Part shown: positions 62,034-64,000 of the stretch, piece by piece
Numbering within the stretch: position 1 is the stretch's first letter
Layout: each line of letters begins with the position of its first letter
Assembly: GCF_037201815.1 (NCBI RefSeq)
Contig: NZ_CP147407.1
Coordinates: forward strand, 3,232,723-3,296,722
Direction: 5' to 3'
Length of the DNA: 64,000 nucleotides
Origin: Metabacillus sp. FJAT-52054
Lineage (GTDB): Bacteria > Bacillota > Bacilli > Bacillales > Bacillaceae
The notes under the pieces: model-generated
The model's input: only the letters and a program-made list of their open reading frames with translations
Database searches by the model: none
What the model was told of the DNA's origin: nothing
Position numbers and translations under genes: made by a program

Positions 62034-63164
62034 ATGATTATAGGTGTACCTAAAGAAATTAAAAACAACGAAAACCGCGTTGCGCTGACTCCAGGCGGAG
62101 CAGCACAGTTTACAGCAGCCGGGCATCGTGTTCTTGTAGAAAAAGAAGCTGGCTTAGGAAGCGGCTTTACAAATGAAGCTTATTTGGAAGCAGGCGCAGA
62201 GATAATTGAGATGGCAGCTGATGTATGGGCTCAATCCGATATGATTATGAAAGTAAAAGAGCCTTTGCAGCCAGAGTACGTATTTTTCCGCGAGGGTCTG
62301 ATTCTTTTCACTTACCTTCACCTTGCAGCTGAGCCGGAACTTGCACTTGCTCTAAAACAATCCGGTGTAATCTCGATTGCCTATGAAACTGTTTCAGCAG
62401 GACGCACCCTTCCATTGCTTACACCGATGAGTGAAGTGGCAGGACGCATGTCCGCTCAAATCGGTGCCCAATTCCTTGAGAAGCCTAAAGGCGGAAAAGG
62501 GATTCTGCTTGCAGGAGTTCCCGGAGTGAGCCGCGGTAAAGTTACAATCATTGGCGGAGGAGTAGTCGGAACAAACGCAGCCAAAATGGCAATCGGTCTT
62601 GGAGCGGATGTAACCATTATCGATTTAAGTGCTGACCGTCTGCGTGAATTGGACGATATTTTCGGCACTCAGATTAAAACACTTATGTCCAATCCAATCA
62701 ACATTGCACAAGCAGTTGCTGAATCCGACTTGCTTATCTGCGCGGTTCTTATTCCTGGCGCAAAAGCACCGACTCTTGTAACCGAGGAAATGGTAAAAAG
62801 CATGCAGCCTGGTTCTGTCATCGTTGACGTAGCGATTGACCAGGGAGGAATAGTTGAAACCGTTGACCACATCACAACTCATGACCAGCCAACTTATGAA
62901 AAGCACGGCGTCGTTCATTATGCTGTTGCCAACATGCCTGGTGCAGTGCCGAGAACTTCTACAATGGCCCTAACTAACGTGACCGTACCTTACGCATTGC
63001 AAATTGCCAATAAAGGTGTATATAAAGCGATCACAGAAAATATCGCCCTTAAAGCAGGCCTGAACACTGCTAATGGGGAGATTACGTACGCAGCTGTTGC
63101 TCGTGATCTTGGCTTCACATATGTACCTGCGGAAGTTGCTTTGGATAAAGAATTGACTGTATAA
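62034..63164 (+). CDS. ald: Alanine dehydrogenase
   Basis: 376 residues, full length. [20 protein letters not shown] is the conserved start; catalytic Lys75 (IMKVKEP) and His96 (TYLHLAAE) are present, and the NAD-binding loop is [19 protein letters not shown]. It deaminates L-alanine to pyruvate and ammonia and is needed for growth on alanine and normal sporulation. GGAGG before ATG. Confidence 0.96.
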   Translation: MIIGVPKEIKNNENRVALTPGGAAQFTAAGHRVLVEKEAGLGSGFTNEAYLEAGAEIIEMAADVWAQSDMIMKVKEPLQPEYVFFREGLILFTYLHLAAEPELALALKQSGVISIAYETVSAGRTLPLLTPMSEVAGRMSAQIGAQFLEKPKGGKGILLAGVPGVSRGKVTIIGGGVVGTNAAKMAIGLGADVTIIDLSADRLRELDDIFGTQIKTLMSNPINIAQAVAESDLLICAVLIPGAKAPTLVTEEMVKSMQPGSVIVDVAIDQGGIVETVDHITTHDQPTYEKHGVVHYAVANMPGAVPRTSTMALTNVTVPYALQIANKGVYKAITENIALKAGLNTANGEITYAAVARDLGFTYVPAEVALDKELTV

Positions 63165-63174
63165 CCTCTGTTGA

Positions 63175-63206
63175 AAAGGAAGATGCGCTGAGCATCTTCC
63201 TTTTTT
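63175..63206 (+). terminator. Terminator of ald
   Basis: AAGGAAGATGC and GCATCTTCCTT arms with a 5-nt loop and six T. Confidence 0.9.
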
Positions 63207-63249
63207 ATAGTCAAAAGATGCGCTACACTAGCCGAGGGAGGCGATTTCA

Positions 63250-63702
63250 ATGGCAGAACACAGCTTTTTGCTTCAGGCAACATGGCCCGGCGGAAGAAAT
63301 AGTGTCGGGGAAATACAAACCGGACATTTAAAGACAGCCATTTCCATCCCTCCGGAAATGGATGGACCGGGTGAGGGAACAAATCCGGATGAAATGCTTT
63401 TAGGGGCAGCAGCAACTTGTTATATCATTACACTCGCTGCGATGCTTGAAAGAAATTCAATCCCTGTAGAAAGTCTCACGATGGAGTCTGAGGGAATCGT
63501 CGAGGTGATAAAGGGATATATCACGTACAAAAAAATCATTCACCGCCCTGATTTGATTCTAGCATCTGATGCGGAAGAAAAAGAGATCCGACTGGCTCAA
63601 AGGCTGGCAGAAAAAGCAGAGCAGTCCTGCATGATTTCACGAGCGCTTAAAGGCAATGTATCCATCGAATTAGAAGCTCATATAGAAAAAAATTCAAAAT
63701 AA
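63250..63702 (+). CDS. OsmC-family peroxiredoxin-like protein
   Basis: 150 residues with GEGTNPDEMLLGAAATCYIITLAAML, where the Cys is the expected active-site residue, and a second Cys in AEKAEQSCMISRAL. OsmC/Ohr proteins reduce organic hydroperoxides or act on related electrophiles. The YhfA-like subgroup is possible. GGGAGGC before ATG. Confidence 0.87.
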   Translation: MAEHSFLLQATWPGGRNSVGEIQTGHLKTAISIPPEMDGPGEGTNPDEMLLGAAATCYIITLAAMLERNSIPVESLTMESEGIVEVIKGYITYKKIIHRPDLILASDAEEKEIRLAQRLAEKAEQSCMISRALKGNVSIELEAHIEKNSK

Positions 63703-63727
63703 AGCGGCCATAAGGCCGCTTTATTAA
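63699..63727. terminator. Bidirectional terminator
   Basis: AAAGCGGCC and GGCCGCTTT arms with a 4-nt ATAA loop between the OsmC gene and the convergent kinase gene. Confidence 0.85.
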
Positions 63728-64000
63728 ATAAATCTCTTTTTTGCTTCTTCAATTGGATCTAAAGGAAGCAGAATGGTAACGGTTGTCCCTTTTCTCAATT
63801 CACTCTGAAATTGAATTTTCCCTCTATGCTCATCTTTTACAATTTTGTAGCATACCGTCAGACCTAAGCCTGTCCCTCGCTCTTTCGTTGTGAAGAATGG
63901 TTCCCCTAGTTTTTCAATCCGGTCAGGTTCAATGCCTTCTCCCTCATCCTTCAAAATAAATTGTGCATAGCCATCAGCTGTCAGTGAGCAATAGATGGTC
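63724..64000 (-). CDS. Histidine kinase, C-terminal part only (cut by window edge)
   Basis: The minus-strand frame is open from the window end to a stop at 63724. It shows the ATPase lid region: KDEGEGIEPDRIEKLGEPFF, TKERGTGLGLTVCYKIV and GTTVTILLPL. The style (LGEPFFTTKERGTGLGL) is that of KinB/KinE-type sporulation kinases. The sensor and dimerisation parts lie beyond 64000. Confidence 0.85.
   Translation of the reverse strand, partial: TIYCSLTADGYAQFILKDEGEGIEPDRIEKLGEPFFTTKERGTGLGLTVCYKIVKDEHRGKIQFQSELRKGTTVTILLPLDPIEEAKKRFI

Noticed and set aside
1..64000. Prophage, insertion sequence or defence island
   Set aside because: No integrase, transposase, phage structural gene, restriction enzyme or toxin-antitoxin pair was found.

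Overview
The window is chromosomal DNA from an endospore-forming Bacillaceae species (Bacillus in the broad sense). Gene order follows the Bacillus subtilis yugT-yugS-mstX-yugO-yugN-pgi-...-kinB-kapB-kapD-pbpD-...-mrpA-G-yuxO-comA/P/X/Q-degQ-...-yueE-F-G-H-...-adeR-ald region with local insertions. No rRNA, tRNA, prophage, insertion sequence or CRISPR array was seen. Coding density is high, and most convergent gene pairs are separated by short intrinsic terminators.

Region by region. 1-5.7 kb: a possible broken gene end, a dispersed GC-rich repeat, and a three-gene signalling operon (Hpt-REC-GGDEF-REC protein, CheY-like protein, hybrid histidine kinase). 5.8-16.9 kb: an alpha-glucosidase with a candidate cre site, a dicarboxylate/amino-acid symporter, a CNNM/CorC-type membrane protein, the Mistic/YugO potassium-channel pair, YugN, phosphoglucose isomerase, a GNAT acetyltransferase, an iron-type alcohol dehydrogenase, YuzA and YugI. 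17-19.6 kb: an ECF sigma factor with a large membrane-anchored partner and a recognisable ECF-type promoter, then a small XRE regulator. 19.9-24.2 kb: alaT-alaR, yugF, yugE, patB. 24.3-31.8 kb: kinB, a Cu/Zn-SOD-like lipoprotein, a 1.5-kb hierarchical tandem repeat, a small membrane ORF, kapB, kapD, pbpD, yuxK. 32-38.7 kb: yufK and the complete seven-gene mrp Na+/H+ antiporter operon. 38.7-46.4 kb: AlkD-like repair protein, yuxO, a SIMPL protein and the complete comQXPA quorum-sensing locus with degQ. ComX (53 codons) and DegQ (46 codons) are short, and degQ has a ComA box upstream. 46.4-51.5 kb: a TerC protein, a MarR/oxidoreductase pair sharing an operator, an aldo-keto reductase, and an HpaB-type monooxygenase. 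51.5-53.9 kb: yueH and a divergent gerP-like spore cluster with an Hsp20 protein. 53.9-64 kb: yueF, a second CNNM protein, a second periodic repeat, yuzF, yueE, a CssRS-like secretion-stress system next to a secreted charged helical protein, adeR, ald, an OsmC protein, and the end of a histidine kinase cut by the window edge.

Functional themes are the decision between competence and sporulation (KinB/KapB/KapD, ComQXPA, DegQ), envelope and secretion stress (ECF sigma, CssRS, PbpD), ion homeostasis (Mrp, YugO, two CNNM proteins, TerC) and alanine metabolism (AlaT/AlaR, AdeR/Ald). The strongest unexplained signal is the array at 26.4-27.9 kb: about fifteen 101/102-bp units, each made of five roughly 20-bp monomers carrying GCCG-like cores, with an exact internal 418-bp duplication. 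It lies between kinB and kapB, which are adjacent in B. subtilis. A shorter array of similar design occurs at 56.6-56.75 kb.

Limits: all identifications rest on reading the sequence and on remembered family features and B. subtilis gene order. No database search or structure calculation was run. Start codons were chosen by ribosome-binding-site spacing and family length and may differ from annotations that take the longest frame.
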